64,000 bases of DNA from assembly GCF_000599885.1 (NCBI RefSeq), contig NZ_JFGT01000002.1, forward strand, positions 248,001 to 312,000, read 5' to 3'. Position 1 is the first letter of the stretch, and the number at the start of each line of letters is the position of its first letter. The stretch comes from Pantoea sp. IMH. Lineage in GTDB: Bacteria; Pseudomonadota; Gammaproteobacteria; Enterobacterales; Enterobacteriaceae. The translations under genes and the position numbers were made by a program. The notes below the pieces were generated by a model. The model saw only the letters and a list, made by a program, of their open reading frames with translations, was not told the origin of the DNA and did no database searches. Below are positions 35,761 to 47,900 of this stretch, piece after piece.

Positions 35761-37113
35761 TCAGAGCGAAGGCAGAGTCTCGCCCGCCGTGGCCTGGCGA
35801 TCGATGCCCATAATGTCCAGTAAATTGTCCACCGCGGCGGCATAGCGAACGGTGGCGTCCCAGCCGTCATACAGCGCCATCAGGCGGCTGCTGTCAGCCT
35901 GAAAGACATCCTGCTCCACGCTCAGTAAGTCGTTGAGGCTGCGCTTATTTAATTTGTATTCATCCGCATAGACCGATCGGGTATGCACGGCGCTGTTAAA
36001 CTGCTGTTCCCCCGCCGTCTGCCGCTGCTGGGCGCCGATCATATCAGCGTAGGCGGTTGAAGCTTGCTGGTTGATATCCAGTTTTGATTGCTGAATAGCA
36101 GCCACCGCCGCTTCACGATCGCCTTCCGCCGCCCGGGTTCTCGCATTCACCAGTCCGCCCTGATAGAGCGGCGCTTCCACCCGCAGCTGAAGCTCATCAT
36201 CCCAGTAAGAGCGGCTGCTGTTCTCATAACGCGTCCGTCCCGCTTCTACCCGGATGGTGGGCCAGTGGTTGGACTGCGCCTGACGAACCCGCTCCAGCGC
36301 CGCTTCCTGCTTTGCCTGAGCGCTGCGCACCGCCGAGCTGTTTTCATAGGCGATCTTGTCCAGCGTGATTTGCTGATTGAGCAGAGATTCAGGCAACTCA
36401 GGGAGTTCATCTGAGACAACGCCCGTCAGTACGGTCAGCTGGGCCTGTGCGGAGCGCGCCTGGGCGCGATACTGCTCAAGCGTGGCGCGCATCCCCGCGA
36501 TTCGGGTTTGCGCCTGCAATACGTCGGAGTCGGAACTCAGCCCGGCATCGGCGCGTAGTCTGGCAATATCCCGCACCCGCTCAAGCGAGGCGAGATTTGC
36601 ATGGGAAGCCTCCACCAGCGAGCGATAGCGTTTCACTTCGAGATAGGCCCGTAAGGTGTCCTGCGCCACGGTGGTCATGGTGGCGAAGAGCGAGTAGCGG
36701 TAGGCTTCCGAAAGTTTATGTTGTTCGTCAATGGCGCTGCCGGTCCGGCCAAAATCGTAGAGGAGCTGGCTGAGCGTGATACCGCCTGAGCCATTGTTAT
36801 CGAGGCTGCCGGAAGAGTCGGTCTGATGAGATCGTCCCCCGGAAGCCTGAAGGGAGATCTGGGGATACCAGGCGCTTTTAGCCGCATCCAGATCGGCCAC
36901 GCCGACGCGGATCTGCGCCGCCGCTTCGGAAATCTTAGGGTTACGTGCGAAGGCGCGTAATATGGCATCGCGCAGGGTTAAGGTTGCTATCTGCTCCTCG
37001 CCAGGCGCCGCCCGCCAGTTAAATTCGGCTTTTGGTTCTTTCGCTGCCAGCGCGTTCTGTCCCACCACGCCGCACAATGCCGTGAAGCAGAGGGAAACCC
37101 ACACTTTTTTCAT
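35761..37113 (-). CDS. TolC-family outer-membrane channel of the adhesin exporter
   Basis: 450 residues with a Sec signal peptide (VWVSLCFTALCGVVGQNALA). It has the OEP/TolC duplicated helical pattern: TLRDAILRAFARNPKISEAAA near the start of the first half, the outer-membrane beta-segment marker GITLSQLLYDFG, and KRSLNDLLSVEQDVFQA in the second half. The dedicated channel, together with exporter and adaptor, makes a complete type I system. 34 bp before the exporter gene. A 73-bp gap with a hairpin separates it from the mini-adhesin upstream. Confidence 0.9.
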   Translation of the reverse strand: MKKVWVSLCFTALCGVVGQNALAAKEPKAEFNWRAAPGEEQIATLTLRDAILRAFARNPKISEAAAQIRVGVADLDAAKSAWYPQISLQASGGRSHQTDSSGSLDNNGSGGITLSQLLYDFGRTGSAIDEQHKLSEAYRYSLFATMTTVAQDTLRAYLEVKRYRSLVEASHANLASLERVRDIARLRADAGLSSDSDVLQAQTRIAGMRATLEQYRAQARSAQAQLTVLTGVVSDELPELPESLLNQQITLDKIAYENSSAVRSAQAKQEAALERVRQAQSNHWPTIRVEAGRTRYENSSRSYWDDELQLRVEAPLYQGGLVNARTRAAEGDREAAVAAIQQSKLDINQQASTAYADMIGAQQRQTAGEQQFNSAVHTRSVYADEYKLNKRSLNDLLSVEQDVFQADSSRLMALYDGWDATVRYAAAVDNLLDIMGIDRQATAGETLPSL

Positions 37114-37155
37114 TCAAACACCACTGTTTCCATCATCGGTTTGCTCTGTTAACGC

Positions 37156-37175
37156 GGGGCGGCGTCCACCGCCCC
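37156..37175 (-). promoter_or_regulatory. Intergenic hairpin between mini-adhesin and secretion genes
   Basis: Perfect stem GGGGCGG (37156-37162) / CCGCCCC (37169-37175) with a six-base loop and no T run. It lies 11 bp after the mini-adhesin stop and before the channel gene. It could act as an mRNA-stabilising or attenuating element that sets substrate above exporter levels. Confidence 0.5.
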
Positions 37176-37186
37176 GGTCATCCATG

Positions 37187-38428
37187 TCAGGTTGTCTGTA
37201 CCTGTAAGTTGTGCTGCGCCAGCAAATCCGCCAGCGTATTGTCCTGGCTGGCATAACCATAAGCATAGTTATCTTCAGGCTCACCTGCCGGTGCCCGGAT
37301 TGCCGTTTCGTTCCAGACACCGCCATCCACCGTGCTCAGGCTGATAAGCTGACCATCTGCCGTAGTCAGAGACTCACTGTTGACCTCAGCCAGCGCTGCG
37401 CTGCCTTTGCTCTCCGCGCTGGCGCTAAGCGAAGCTTCCTCCGTCATCTCCTCTGCATTCAGGCCCAGCAGAGATAAATCCAGCTCGCTGACGCCTTCCG
37501 CTAACCTGAAGCTGTTGGCGAGGGTGGGGTCCAGATGAATTTCCACCTGTTCCATCACCTCATATGAATTTCCTGCGATATCGGCAACGGTGAAAAGCAT
37601 CATGTTATAGCCGTCCGTCGTGGCGAGATCGCCCTGGGCCACTTTTACACTCCAGGTACCATCCTCAGCGACAGTAAAGTCATAAAGAGGATAGTCGTAG
37701 GGGTTGAGCGTGGCGGCGATAATCGGGAAATCCCCCAGCAGCGTACCGGAAAGCGTGATGTAATCGATGCCGTTCTCTGTAGAGACATCATTCTGCGTGA
37801 CCTCATTCACGATGAACTGCGGCTCGCTGCCGGGGTGCGTAATCATCCAGAGATCGCGGGAAGCAACGACCGTATTGCCGTTCGCATCCTGTGCCGAAAA
37901 GGTCAGGGTATGCTTGCCGTCCGCAATAGCTTCCACGTCGGTCGAGTCCAGAAATAGCTCCCAGTTGCCCGCGTTATCCGTCACCATCCCGGTAAAGGTT
38001 TTCCCATCCAGCGTCAGGTCGATCAGGGTGCCTGCCGCCAGCTGGCTGGATTTGCCGTGGATTTCCAGCCCATATATCGCCTCACGCATATTGAGTTTGT
38101 CATCGCCAGAAAGCGCACTCACGCACAGCGCAGGCCCAGCAGTAGTGACACTGGACTGGGTGAAAAGCGTGCCGCTCTGTTCAGCGATGGCGGTGGCAGC
38201 AAACTGAACAGCATTGCTGTCGCTGGGCAGCACTTCTCCCACAGACGCCAGGCTCTGACCTTCGCCCTGCTGCTGATACGCTGCTACCTGCACCAGATTG
38301 TCCGTCAGCCCGACGGTGACAGGCTGGCTATTAAGTCCCGTCTGCACGGAGGCAGACTGTGAGTGATCTAGCGGTTTACCGCTTGCCCGTGTTGCGTTAT
38401 CAAGATAGCTCAGATTTGAGTCTGCCAT
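37187..38428 (-). CDS. Mini-adhesin, second type I secretion substrate
   Basis: 413 residues, acidic, no N-terminal signal peptide. The start at ATG 38428 is chosen for the AAGGGG six bases upstream. After an N-terminal segment of about 100 residues there are two Bap-type Ig-like modules: ALSGDDKLNMREAIYGLEIH ... TLDGKTFTGMVTDNAGNW, and a second one with FTVAEDGTWSVKV and VADIAGNSYEV. The C-terminus has GGVWNETA and ends DNTLADLLAQHNLQVQTT. The giant adhesin ends in the same way (DNTLGDVLVQHNLQVHVV), so this tail is the likely secretion signal. No closely described relative is recognised. Confidence 0.75.
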   Translation of the reverse strand: MADSNLSYLDNATRASGKPLDHSQSASVQTGLNSQPVTVGLTDNLVQVAAYQQQGEGQSLASVGEVLPSDSNAVQFAATAIAEQSGTLFTQSSVTTAGPALCVSALSGDDKLNMREAIYGLEIHGKSSQLAAGTLIDLTLDGKTFTGMVTDNAGNWELFLDSTDVEAIADGKHTLTFSAQDANGNTVVASRDLWMITHPGSEPQFIVNEVTQNDVSTENGIDYITLSGTLLGDFPIIAATLNPYDYPLYDFTVAEDGTWSVKVAQGDLATTDGYNMMLFTVADIAGNSYEVMEQVEIHLDPTLANSFRLAEGVSELDLSLLGLNAEEMTEEASLSASAESKGSAALAEVNSESLTTADGQLISLSTVDGGVWNETAIRAPAGEPEDNYAYGYASQDNTLADLLAQHNLQVQTT

Positions 38429-38941
38429 TGTCATCCCCTTATGCACCGGATAGAAATCAATTGACGCCGAAAAAGGAAAGCACAGCTTTACCTTTTACAA
38501 TCGTCCGTTAGCCAGCGCCGGAGCGGCATTCGAGCCTGAACCGGTGACAATGGATTAAAAAATAATCCACAGCAAAGATAATGGGTTAAGAAAAATCCAG
38601 TAAATAAACGGCAGAAGCCAGGCAGTGATAAAAACCATAACGGGCAAAAAATGCCCTTACCCTTCTTTTACACAGTCGATCCACAATTCAACCATTCACC
38701 TTTTAATCAGCATGTTAAGTAAAATTAACAGGATTATCGCAGGCGCTGACGAGAGCTACGCTATGCTTCGCGCCCGCGATTTACCAGCCGGATTTATCTG
38801 GAAAACAGTTTCCAGATGCGATTATTTACATAAGTAATGCTGATAACACTTTAGCGTCTGCTGAACGATCATTTTTCACCTCTGTTTTCCGGAAGGACTG
38901 CGTCCCACCTCGCATAAACATAACACATACTAAACAATTAT
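38429..38941. other. AT-rich gap upstream of the mini-adhesin/secretion operon
   Basis: 513 bp without a gene. The half next to the mini-adhesin (about 38530-38720) is A/T-rich and probably contains the promoter of the four-gene minus-strand unit, but no clear -35/-10 pair stands out. A frame at 38625-38837 on the plus strand has no family resemblance. Confidence 0.35.
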
Positions 38942-38972
38942 CCCCCTGTCAGCCTGCTTCGCCAGCAGGGGG
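38942..38972 (-). terminator. Terminator of the giant adhesin gene
   Basis: Outer stem CCCCCTG (38942-38948) / CAGGGGG (38966-38972) with an internal stem CCTGC / GCAGG, 10 bp after the adhesin stop. Read on the minus strand it is followed by ATAATTGTTTAG, a moderately T-rich tail. Confidence 0.6.
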
Positions 38973-38981
38973 AAATTATCC

Positions 38982-41900
38982 CTACACCACATGAACCTGG
39001 AGATTATGCTGGACCAGCACGTCGCCGAGCGTATTGTCAGAGGAGAGCGCCGAGTTGTGGTAAACGTCATAAACCTGACCGTCGACCGTACGCTGCCCTG
39101 CCGTCGCCCAGACGCCCTCATCGCCGTTAGTTAACGTGACCCGATCGCCTGTGACCCCTTTGATCATGAGATCCTCTTCCGGGTTATCGGTGAGGTTAAG
39201 CGCATCGTAGAGATCAAGCTTGATACTGTTGTTCCCGGCGTTGCCCAGGTCGATGATTTCAACATTCTCGATTTTTAATCCGAGCGAGGTCAGATCCAGC
39301 ACCATGTTATCTCCGGTCAGCATCAGCGTATCGGTACCGGCTCCGCCATCAATATGGTCAAAATTAAGTGTGTTCAGCATCACCAGATCTTCGCCGCTGC
39401 TGCCGGTTACTGAAGCACCCTCCACGCTTTGCCCATCTGCCAGCATAATGACCAGCCCACCGATGCTGTATTCTCCGTCATCCACTGCCGCAGGCGTCGT
39501 TCCGCTGCTGACGCTCTCTTCAGCGGTAGCCGCTGCTTTGGTGGCCGTATCGGTAGCACGAGTGTCGCTGCCGGTAACCAGCGTTGAATCCACCGTCGTC
39601 GCCTGCACGATGATACCGTTGGTTTCCTCACCGCTGCTGGTCCGGGCTTCCGTCGCAGCAACGGCACCTGCATCATCGGCCACCATCGCCAGCAGCGCTG
39701 TTGCCGATGCTGTCGGCAACAGCGAGCCCAACAGCAGTGTGGTGCTGGTGGACACCTGATTACCGGCTGGATCGACGGCAGCCACCGCAACGATACTGTT
39801 GAGACTCAGCGCAGTCAGTACACCGCCAGTAAATTTCACGCTGTAGCGTCCCAGCGCATCAACCGTGGCCTGTCGGGTAGTGCCATTCAGGGTCACATTC
39901 AGTAGCGTTCCCTGCGGCAGGTTACGGGTGCCACCGCTTATCGTCAGGCCGGTCAGCAATACGCTGACCAGGCTGAGAACAGGATCGACGCCGATAACCG
40001 GCAGATTATTGGTTACCGCTACAAAGGTATCGCTGGCGGTGGAGGTGTTGCCCACCCGATCGGTCAGCGTCACGCTGACAGTATGGCTGCCGTCCGCGAT
40101 CCCCCTTAAGGTAGAAGACGGTACGCTGACGCTCCAACTCCCGTTCGCACCGACGGTGGTAGTGAAGACATTTCCGGCAACGTTAACCGCAACGGTACTG
40201 CCTACCGCATTGGTTGAGGTACCGCCGATCGTCTGCGCGGTGTTCGCTTCAGTAAGATTGAGGTAGTGATCGCCACCAAAGACGGAGGACGGCGTCAGCG
40301 TGACGGTTGGCAACGTCTGGATACCTACCTGGGCGGTGCCGCTGCCTGTGCCGGTATTCCCCGCCGCATTGGTCAGCGTGGCGGTCACCTGCGCAGTGCC
40401 ATCCGGCAGTGCTGCCAGCGCCGCCGCCGGGACGGAAACGCTCCAGGCGCCGTTCGCGCCGACCGTAGTGGTCAGCGAGGTCGCGCCCACGTTCACCCGG
40501 ATAGTGGCACCTTCAGCATTGGTAGTGGTGCCACTAATGGTCTGAGCCGTCAGCGCATCCGTCGCGTTCAGCAAGCCGTCACCGAAGATGCTGGAAAGCG
40601 TGATCGTCGGTGGCGTTTGCGCAATCACGTTCAGCGTGCCGCTGTTGGAAGCAGTATTGCCATAAGCGTCCGTCACCGTCACATTTACCGTCTGCGTACC
40701 GTTCGCCAGCGCGGCGAGATCGGTTTTCGGCACGCTCAGACTCCAGCCACCGTTGCCACTCACCGTGGTCGTGTATGCTTTTCCTCCCAGAGAAACGCTG
40801 ATAGCAGAACCTGCGGTGACGTTGGTCGTCGTGCCGCTGATGGTCTGCGTGCTGTTCAGGTCAGCCGCGCTCAGTACGCCATCGCCAAAGATAGTATTCA
40901 CCGTCACCGCTGGTGAAACGCCGATGCCGACTTTGACCCCGGCGTTAACGCTGCTGGTGTTCCCCACCCGGTCCGTAACCGAAACGCCAACGGTCAGGTT
41001 ACCGTCCAGCAGGGTGCTGAGGATAGCGGGAGATATCGCAGCGCTGAACGTGCCGTTTGGTGCCACCTCCGCCGTTACACTGGTGTTACCCAGACGGATG
41101 GAGACCGTAGACCCGGGTGCGACATTGCCCACTGTACCTGAGATCGTTTGGGTAACGAGCGACTCCAGCAGGTTAAGTACGCCGTCCCCGAACAGCGGAT
41201 TAAGCGTGATGGTCGGCAGGTTCTGTACGCCAACAATCGCACCTGCCGTGGTGCTGGTGGTGTTCCCCGCGCTGTCCGTCACGCTGACGCCAACCGTCAG
41301 ATTGCCGTCGGCCAGCCCCTGGAGAATGGCCGGAGAGAGGCCAATATTGAAGCTGCCGTTGGCCGCCGTGGTGGTGACAAACTGCGTTCCCGCAACGGTG
41401 ATCACCACGCGTGACCCCGGTTCGGCACCGGTAATGGTGCCGCCGATCGCCTGTCCCAGCAGCGCATCCGCCACATTGAGCAAGCCATCGCCAAACAGTG
41501 GATTAACGCTGATAACCGGCGCGTTCAGCTTGACCACCGCGCCGAGCGAAGTGGAGGCGGTATTGCCCGCCGCATCGGTCAGGCTGGCGCCCACGGTGAT
41601 ATTGCCGCTGGTCAGGGTGCCAAGGATGTCCGGCGTCACCGTCGCGGTAAAGGCACCGTTCTGGCCGACGGTAGCATCTACCGTGGTATTGCCAATGCTG
41701 AGTCTCACCACGGTGCCTGCGGCAACGTTGTTCACCGTGCCGCTGATGGTCTGGTTAACCAGCGCATCGGCAATATTGAGAATGCCATCGCCAAACAGCG
41801 GGCTTAGCGTAATCGAAGGCTGCTGGGTCAGAATGCCAACATTGACCGATGAGGAGGCCGTATTACCTGCCGGGTCGACCACCTTTACGCCCAGCGCCAG

Positions 41901-44900
41901 CGTACCACTGGCCAGCGCGCCGAGATCAAGTGGCGGGATCGTCAGGCTCCAGTTGCCGCCTGCGGTCAGTTTAGTGGTGTAAGATTTACTGCCCAGGGTA
42001 ACCGTCACATCGGAACCCACCGCAGCATCAATGGTGCCGCCGATAGTCTGCGCCAGGCCCGCCTCGACGATACTCAGCAGATTATCGCCGCCGAACAGCC
42101 CGGTAAGGCTGCCGATGACCGGATTATCGAGAATAGCGGTGACGGTTTCGCCAACGGTACGCGTGTTGCCCGCCGCATCGGTCAGCACCAGATTCAGCTC
42201 AAGATCGCCGCCACTCAGCAGGCCAAGCACGCTCGGCGGCACGACCAGCGCAAACTTCCCGTCCTGGCCGACGTTAGCTTCAAGCGTGGTTCCGCCAATC
42301 TCCAGCGAGACGATCGCACCGATGCCCGCCGAGGTAGCGACGCCGGTGATCACCTGCGCGACGGTGGTATCGGCCGCGTTCAGGAAGCCGTCGCCGAACA
42401 CCGAGTCCACCACCAGATTCAGCGCCTGGTTGACGATTTTATTCACCGTCAGCGTGGCGTCGGTCTGGTTGCCGGACGCATCGCTGACCCGCAGGCCGAA
42501 CACCAGCGTCCCTTCGGTCAGGCTGCCCAGCACCTGCGGCGTCAGATCGAGGCTGAAGGTGCCATCTTCATTAACAATCGCCGTGGCGATCGGCGAGCCA
42601 TCGCCCAGATAGAGTCCGATGGTTTGTCCTTCGGCCCCGGATGCTGTACCCGTCAGCAACTGGGTGGTCAGGATATCGGTAGCATTAAGCACGTTGTTGC
42701 CGAGCAGCGCATCCACCTGCAGTAGCGGCCCGCCCGTATCGACGGTAACAGTGGCATCTGCCGTGCCGGTATTGCCCGCCGCATCCGTCAGGCTGGCGTT
42801 AATCTGGTAGCCCTGATCGTTCAGCTGTTGCAGATCGCCCGCCGGCACGCTGGCTGACCAGCTACCGTCATCCTGTACGATGGCCGTGTAAGATTTGCCA
42901 TTCAGCGTCAGCGTCACGGCTCTGCCTGCTTCACTGACCGGGGCCGTACCGCTGATGAGTTGCGTGACCGCAGCCTCGCTGCCGTTCAGTACACCATCTC
43001 CGGTGACGGGGTTAATGGTTAACGTTGGTGGAACGCGATCCACAATGAGCGCCCCACTGTCGGTCAGACTGCCTGCCTCTGGCGTTTCCAGCGTGGCAAC
43101 GATCTCAAGCGTACCTTCCGGCAGCGTTGCGACCGTATTTGGTACGGTGATTGACCAGTTGCCCTCTGGTCCGTTGACGACTACGGTGCCTACCGGGATG
43201 CCATTAATCGTGACGGTAACGGTACTGCCCTCTTCTCCTGCCGTCGGCGGCAGGTTGGCGTAAGTCCCGCCAATGGTCAGCGTGTCAGCGTCGCCCGCGT
43301 TGATAATGTTGTCGCCGGAAACCGGGGCAAGCGTAAACAACGGTGTTGCAGGCACCGCCAGATCGAGCCCGACAATCGCGTTTGCCGTACCGGTATTGCC
43401 AGCCACGTCGGTTATTGCCACCGCAATCTCACCGGTAGCACCCGTGCCGAGGGCCGCCAAAGCTGCCGGCGGTACGGTGACGGACCAGACCCCGCCAGCC
43501 TGCACCACGCCGGTGAGCGTAACGCCGCCAATGGTGACCGTCACCGGCTGGCCCGGACTGGCGCCGGTGACGGTACCGCTCAGCGTCTGATTAGTCAGGC
43601 TTTCAACATAGGTGAGCGTATCGTCACCGGTGAAAGGAAGAAGGGTAATCACAGGTGCCTGGGTATCTACTGTGACGCTGCCCGTTACCGACGCGCTGTT
43701 ACCTGCGCCATCTGTCGCCAGCACCGTCACGTTCTGCGCCCCCTGCGGCAAAGCGCCAAGCTGGAGAGGAGTCAGATCCAGCGTCCAGCTGCCATCCGCA
43801 GCGACCTCCAGCGTATAGTTCTCGCCGCCAAGAGTCACCGTCACACTCTGACCGTCGCCGGTCGCGCCTGTTGTGCCGGAGAGCGATGCCCCGGCAGTCA
43901 CTTCCGCTCCGTTAAGGAAACCATCAACAAACGGCGTGTTCAGCACCGGCACCGGTGGCGTCAGCGCCGCGGTAAAATCAAGGCTTTCGGTATTGGTATT
44001 TCCCGCCGGATCGATAACGGTGACATCAATGCTGTGCAAGCCGTTATCCAGACCTCTTAGCGCGCCAGCCGGCAGCGCTACGCTCCAGTTCCCCTGTTCA
44101 TTGACGACTCCCGTATATATCGTGCCGCCGACGTCAATTTGTAGCAGCACGCCTTGATTAAGACCCGTAACGCCGGTAGTTCCCGTCAGGGTGATCGCCG
44201 CGCCCGCTTCGCTGATATTCAGCGTGCCATCGCCAAACGGCGTCGTGATGGTGGGTACGGGCAGCTCAAGCCTGGCTGCAAAGTCCAGGCTGTCCGTATT
44301 GCTGTTGCCTGCGCTATCGGTCGCGGTGACCGCCACGTTATGAGAACCGCTGCCCAGCGCGGCCAGAGCTGCCGGACTAAGAGTGAGCGACCAGTCGCCG
44401 TTGGCGTTTACCGTTGCCTCAAGCGGCGCGCCGCCGTCAATGCTGACGGTAACGGTTTGTCCAGGGGCGATTTTGCCCGTAGATCCGCTCAAGACCTGAT
44501 CGAGAGCCGCTTCGGCCACGTTGAGCTGACCGTCGCCAAACGGCAGATTAATCGAAACATCCGGCAGATCGTTAATAGCGACGAGCAGCGAACCGTTCGT
44601 CGTGCCTACGTTGCCCACGCTATCGGTTACCGTAACGGTGATCGGCCAGCTACCGTCCGGTAGCGTGGTCAGCAGGCTGGCCGGCAGCGGGAGGCTCCAT
44701 GCGCCGGTGGCAGGATCTACCGTCGCGGCGTAAGCGGTGCCATTAACGCTGATGCTGACGCTCTGTGCGCCGGTAATGCCGGTTACGCCCGTCAACACGC
44801 CGCCCTGCGCCGCTTCGACGGCATTCAGCACGCCATCGGTAAACGGCGTTACCAGGGTTGGCGCAGGCAGACCGGTAATAATGGCGGTGAAATCCAGATC

Positions 44901-47900
44901 GTCACTGCTGGTATTGCCAGCGCGATCGCTTACCGTCACGTTGATGGTATGGGTACCATTACCGATATCCGTGAGCTGGGATGCCGTGAGCGTGACGCTC
45001 CACCGGCCCTGCGCATCCACGGTAGTGGTGAGCGGTAGCCTGCCGTCGTCAATGCTTAATGTGATCGTCTGCCCTTCACCGATGATGCCAGTAGTACCGC
45101 TGAGGATCTGATCCACTCCCGCTTCTGTCGCATTCAGCAGCCCATCCACAAACGGCGTGTTGATGGTCACCGCTGGCAGGTCGGTCACCAGCAGCTCAAT
45201 GCTCGTTTCCGCACTCGCAGGGTTGCCCGCCGCGTCCGCAGCCGTGACGGAAACCTGGAATGCGCCATCGCCCAGCGGGGTAAGTTCGCCCGCCGGGATC
45301 GTCACGCTCCAGCTATTATCAGCGCCAACCGTACCGTTAAACGTCAGCGTGCCAACGGTAACCACAATCGCCGTACCTGCCGGCAGATTCGTTGCCGTAC
45401 CGCTGATAACCTGCTCGGCGGCAGCTTCGGTCGCGTTAAGCAGCCCGTCAACAAACGGCGTCTCCAGCGTCAGCTGCGGCGGCGCATTGATTGCCACGCC
45501 CAGCTCAAGCAGATCGGTGGCCGTATTGCCGTTGGCATCCGTGACTGACACACCAACGTCAACAGACCCGTCCTGCAGCAACAGCAGGTCACTGGCCGGG
45601 ATAACCAGGCTCCAGCTCCCGTCGCCGCCCGCCGTGACGCTGTAGGTGTTGCCGTTCAGCGTCACGTTGACGTCCAGCCCGGCGTCAGTGGTACCGCTGA
45701 CGGTAAGCCCCACCAGCGCTTCGGCAAGGTTCAGTATGTCGTCCGCCCCGGCACCCAGCGAAACCGTCAGTAACGGCGGCTGCGTATCCACGGTGAACGA
45801 GTCAGTAAAGGTGGCCGGGTTGCCCGCCACGTCGCTGCCGGTGGCGGTCAGATCGTTACTGCCCTGCGCCAGCGCCTGCGCGTCGGCGGCCGGAATCGTC
45901 GCGCTCCAGTTCCCTTCTGCGTCTACCGTTGCCGGATAGGTATTGCCATTAAGTGTGACGGTAATCGTTTCGCCTGCCGGAATGCGCTGGCTGGTCCCGG
46001 TGATCGTGACATCGCCCTGCGCTTCCGTCACGTTCAGTACATCGTCACCGGTAACCGGATCGATAGTGATGGTCGGCTGACTGGCATCCTGCGCAATCTT
46101 GGTGATGTCACGCGTGCTGCTGGCCGGGTTGCCCGCCGTATCGCTGACCGACACGCTGAGGGTCTGCGCGCCATCGTCCAGCGCGGCCACGTCAGCGGCC
46201 GGAACAGTCGCGCTCCAGCTGCCGTTGGCCTGAACCGTTGTCGTATAGCTGATGCCGTTAAGCACCACCGTAACAATCTGACCCGCGCCAACATTGGTTG
46301 TTGAGCCGGAAAGGGTCAGTTCCTGCCCGGCTTCCGCGCGGTTAATGTAGTCATCCAGGGAAACCACATCGACCGCAATCGTCGGCAGGCTGGCTGGCGA
46401 GGCTTGCACCGTGACGGAGAGATCTTGCGTAATGGTGTTGCCCGCGCTGTCGTTCAGCGTCACCGTCACCGGATAAACGCCGTCGGCCAGGGCCTGGGTA
46501 ACATCAGAAGGTAAATCGAGACGCCAGCTACCGTCATCCTGTACGACCTGCTGGTAACTCTGACCATTAAAGGTGACGGTAAGCAACTGTCCCGCCTCGC
46601 TGGCCGAGGCGGTCCCGGTGATGGAAACCGGTTGCAGGAGCTCCGCCGCATTGATGATGTTATCGCCTGCGACCGGGTTCAGCTGTAGCGTTGGCGCAAC
46701 CAGATCAACGGTGATGGTGCTGTTCGTCACGCCGGTATTGCCCTGCGCATCCGTCACGGTAACGGTGATGGTCTGCGCGCCATTATCCAGTCCCTGAAGC
46801 GTGGCGGCGGTGACCGGCAGCGTCCAGTTACCGTTTTCATCAACGCTCGCCGTGTAATCCGTTCCGGCGATAGTCACCAGCACAGACTGATTAGCGCCGC
46901 TGGCACCAGTAGTACCGCTGAGCACCTGGTCGGCCTGAGATTCACTGATATTCAGGAAACTGTCGCCGAACGGCGTATTAATTGTCGGCTGAAGCGACAA
47001 GGTCGACAGCGTCACGTCGGCGGTGGCTGACGTAGGGTTGCCGGCCGCATCGCTGAGGGTAACGACGATCGGATAGCTGCCGTCAGGCGCATTCGTCAGC
47101 AGGCCGGCCGGTAGCTGAAGGCTCCAGTTGCCGTCCGCATCGGTGGTGGTGGTAAAGCTTTGACCATAGAGTGAGACCGTAACGAGCTGGCCCGCTTCAG
47201 CGCCGGTGCTGCCCCCGCTGACGGTAATATCTTCCGTCGCTTCACCCGCGTTGATCACACCATCTCCGGCGATCGGGTTCAGCGACAGTGTTGGCGCCGT
47301 GGTATCGACAACCACCGGTACAGGCAAGGTGCTGCTATTTCCGGCAGCGTCGCTGACGGTGATTTCCAGCGTATTTCCACCCTGCGGCAGCGTCTGCAGT
47401 GAGGTTGCAGGGACGCTGATGCTCCAGTTGCCGTCAGCATCTACCACCCCGGTCAGGGTTTCACCGTTGATGTCCAGCGAGACGGTCTGGCCATTTCCTG
47501 TTACGCCGGTATTCCCCGTCAGGGTCTTCGTCACCGCCGCCTCGCTGCCGTTCAGAACACCATCGGTAAATGGCGTATCCAGCACTGGCTGTGGCAGCTG
47601 ATTTACCCGTACGTCAAGCGTCGTGCTGCTGGAGACAGGCTCGCCAGTGGCATCCGTTGCACTGGCCGTCAGCGTGGCGTTACCGTCCTGCAGACCGGCC
47701 AGCGAAGCGGCGGGAATAATCACGTTCCATATGCCGTTAACGCCCACTTCGCCGGTAAAGGTCTGACCGTTAAAATCGATCGTAACTGTACTGCCCACCG
47801 CCACGTTGGCCGTGGTGCCGGTGACGATCAGCGCATCCTGCGCTTCTGCCGAGTTCAGGAAGCCGTCGCCGCTAAGCGGATCGATCCCGATCCCGGAGGT

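Noticed and set aside
39300..39400. RTX calcium-binding repeat array at the adhesin C-terminus
   Set aside because: Only one loose GGAGTDTL-type turn is present; an array needs several nonapeptides in a row.
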